NCBI GenBank assembly: GCA_947179485.1
Contig: OX359246.1
Coordinates: 24,800,001 to 24,864,000 of the forward strand
Length of the DNA stretch: 64,000 nt
DNA from: Allacma fusca
Lineage: Eukaryota; Arthropoda; Collembola; Symphypleona; Sminthuridae
Reading direction: 5' to 3'
Of this stretch, positions 62,680 through 64,000 are shown one piece after another. Below the pieces are notes generated by a model. The model worked only from the letters and a program-made list of their open reading frames with translations. It did no database searches and was not told the DNA's origin. Positions within the stretch are counted from its first letter, which is position 1; each line of letters starts with the position of its first letter. A program made the translations under genes and the position numbers.

Positions 62680-64000
62680 TATTACGTTTATTTAATCATC
62701 CGAAATAGAATGAGATTGGAATTCCGTTCATTAATCCGTAATTAATTTTGAAGGCAGAAAATTCTTTCGGGTACTCCACTGGCTAGGTCGTGTACACAAG
62801 ACTCATGCAAAATCCTTGATTTACCAGCATCTTTAGAAACCTCATGTCTGAACCCATCTCCTGGCTCGAACCGCTAATATAGCTAAAATTGGGAATGTAC
62901 GTACATTTTGTATATTTTAATTATTTTTGTGGAGTTTACCCGACAACGGATAAGTAACCACGAAGCTTAATTTTGCTACTTGTAATGTAAATCTAGAGGC
63001 TCTGACTAACCAAAGAAATGCTGCAGAAACCCGAAAGCCAGCGCCCAGATTGCTGTTACAGAACTCTCTGGACGCCAAAATTTCACCCAAACAATTTAAG
63101 GACGGCTGATGATATAATTGTGTGTGTAAAAATACCTATACTAAATTATAGCGCGGATTACTGAATATACTCCTGCTGAGATTAATAAATGGCTTTCTGA
63201 AATATTTAACCCTGGACGATTTGAAATCGATTTCAGAAAGTAAAACTGCAGGCTTTAAATTTTTCCTAGGGTGTAGATCCTTATTACACTCTCTGGTGGA
63301 GAAGGTAGTTGTTCTTTGGAAGTACAGTACCAACAACACAATTATCTTCGTCATGGGGGATTACGGCAATCGTTTGCATCCATTTGTCGATACTTTCCAG
63401 GAATATCAAGAAATGAGCCTCCCAAATTATAGGGAAAATTTGGGAGTCCCAATGACTGATATATGGCTACATCCAACAATCAGAGAAAGTAAGCCGGAGT
63501 GGCCAATCAATTTGAAAACAAACGCTCACAGATTAGTGTCTCCCTTAGATCTGCTCGCAACGCTTCAGGATATCCTAGCAATGTCAGGAGACGCCTTGGA
63601 AAATATAGTAAATCACGCCAGTTCAAACCTAACCGAGCTTGTCTGTTTTCGGAATTGTTCTAACAAATCTGACCTGTGAGTCAGTTTACATCCAAGATCA
63701 GTATTGTCATTGCGGCGTGACTGCCGATCTGTACATAAGGATAGTGCCTTAAACGGGTGAACTCCTCTGAGTAGTAGTGGAACCTCCGGCGTCCTTCCGA
63801 CATATCGTTCGGTATTTTCGTGGTTTATTCGATTAGACGGATACTGCGGAAATTATTGGGGGAGTGGAGAGAAGTTCTGAGTATCAAAAGGCTAGTAAAT
63901 GTGTCCACAATTTGAATCTCGACCAGTATTTTGGTACTGTAATAAGGATTACTTCCAGGAGGAGTTAAGACAGAAGGAAAGCGAAAAGAGGAAACTGTTG
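62680..64000 (+). pseudogene. DUF229/sulfatase-like pseudogene, copy D (cut by the window edge)
   Basis: Sequence matching intron 1 and exon 2 of copy A starts at about 62680. Exon 3 is recognisable but shifted. The large exon 4 is missing in the same way as in copies B and C (TTTCAGAAAGT joined to CTTTAAATTTTTCCTAG). Exon 5 keeps FVMGDYGNR with H changed to Y, carries a 24-bp insertion after the SLP codons, and has TGA at 63677-63679. It continues past 64000 towards the Lys-rich tail. Confidence 0.85.

Overview
The window is animal nuclear DNA, most likely from a hexapod arthropod and possibly a springtail; the species call is inference. It is AT-rich, its genes are split by short GT-AG introns, it carries a chemoreceptor of the insect gustatory type, and it is crowded with eukaryotic transposons. 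No tRNA, rRNA, CRISPR array or bacterial-style operon was seen.

Left part (1-15.1 kb): a DUF4806-type gene runs off the left edge on the minus strand, with a hAT-like MITE in an intron. An eight-exon gene (6644-4264, minus) encodes a class I alpha-1,2-mannosidase (GH47) with a signal peptide. A 2.9-kb TIR transposon (7933-10868) carries a damaged second DUF4806 gene. A single-exon aminergic-type GPCR lies at 12915-14036.

Middle and right (15.1-64 kb): this is a tandem array of one cassette, a plus-strand DUF229/sulfatase-like gene facing a minus-strand gustatory-receptor-like gene. Copy A (15137-19264) has both genes intact. Copies B (36.8-43.6 kb) and C (58.8-61.5 kb) keep an intact three-exon receptor, but their sulfatase partner is a pseudogene. 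Copy D (62.7 kb to the edge) shows only the pseudogene. Copies B, C and D share the same internal deletion, so they descend from one already broken copy.

The array has been filled with mobile elements, and alignment between cassette copies dates many of them and exposes their ends. They include a truncated BEL/Pao element, two Helitron-like elements (one with a perfect empty site in copy C), a TA-flanked MITE, and several hAT-like MITEs with 8-bp target duplications and subterminal arrays of degenerate short 'codeword' repeats. A 9-kb LTR element has nearly identical LTRs, lacks recognisable gag or pol, and encodes two unfamiliar small proteins.

The best candidate for an undescribed system is the 5.7-kb transposon at 29962-35662. 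It has 28-bp perfect TIRs, a TAA target duplication, an intact five-exon DDE-like transposase (780 aa by my splice model) with a C-terminal C2H2 finger, a convergent intact DEDDh exonuclease gene (312 aa), and six copies of a bipartite 23-25 bp motif scattered through introns, exons and gene ends.
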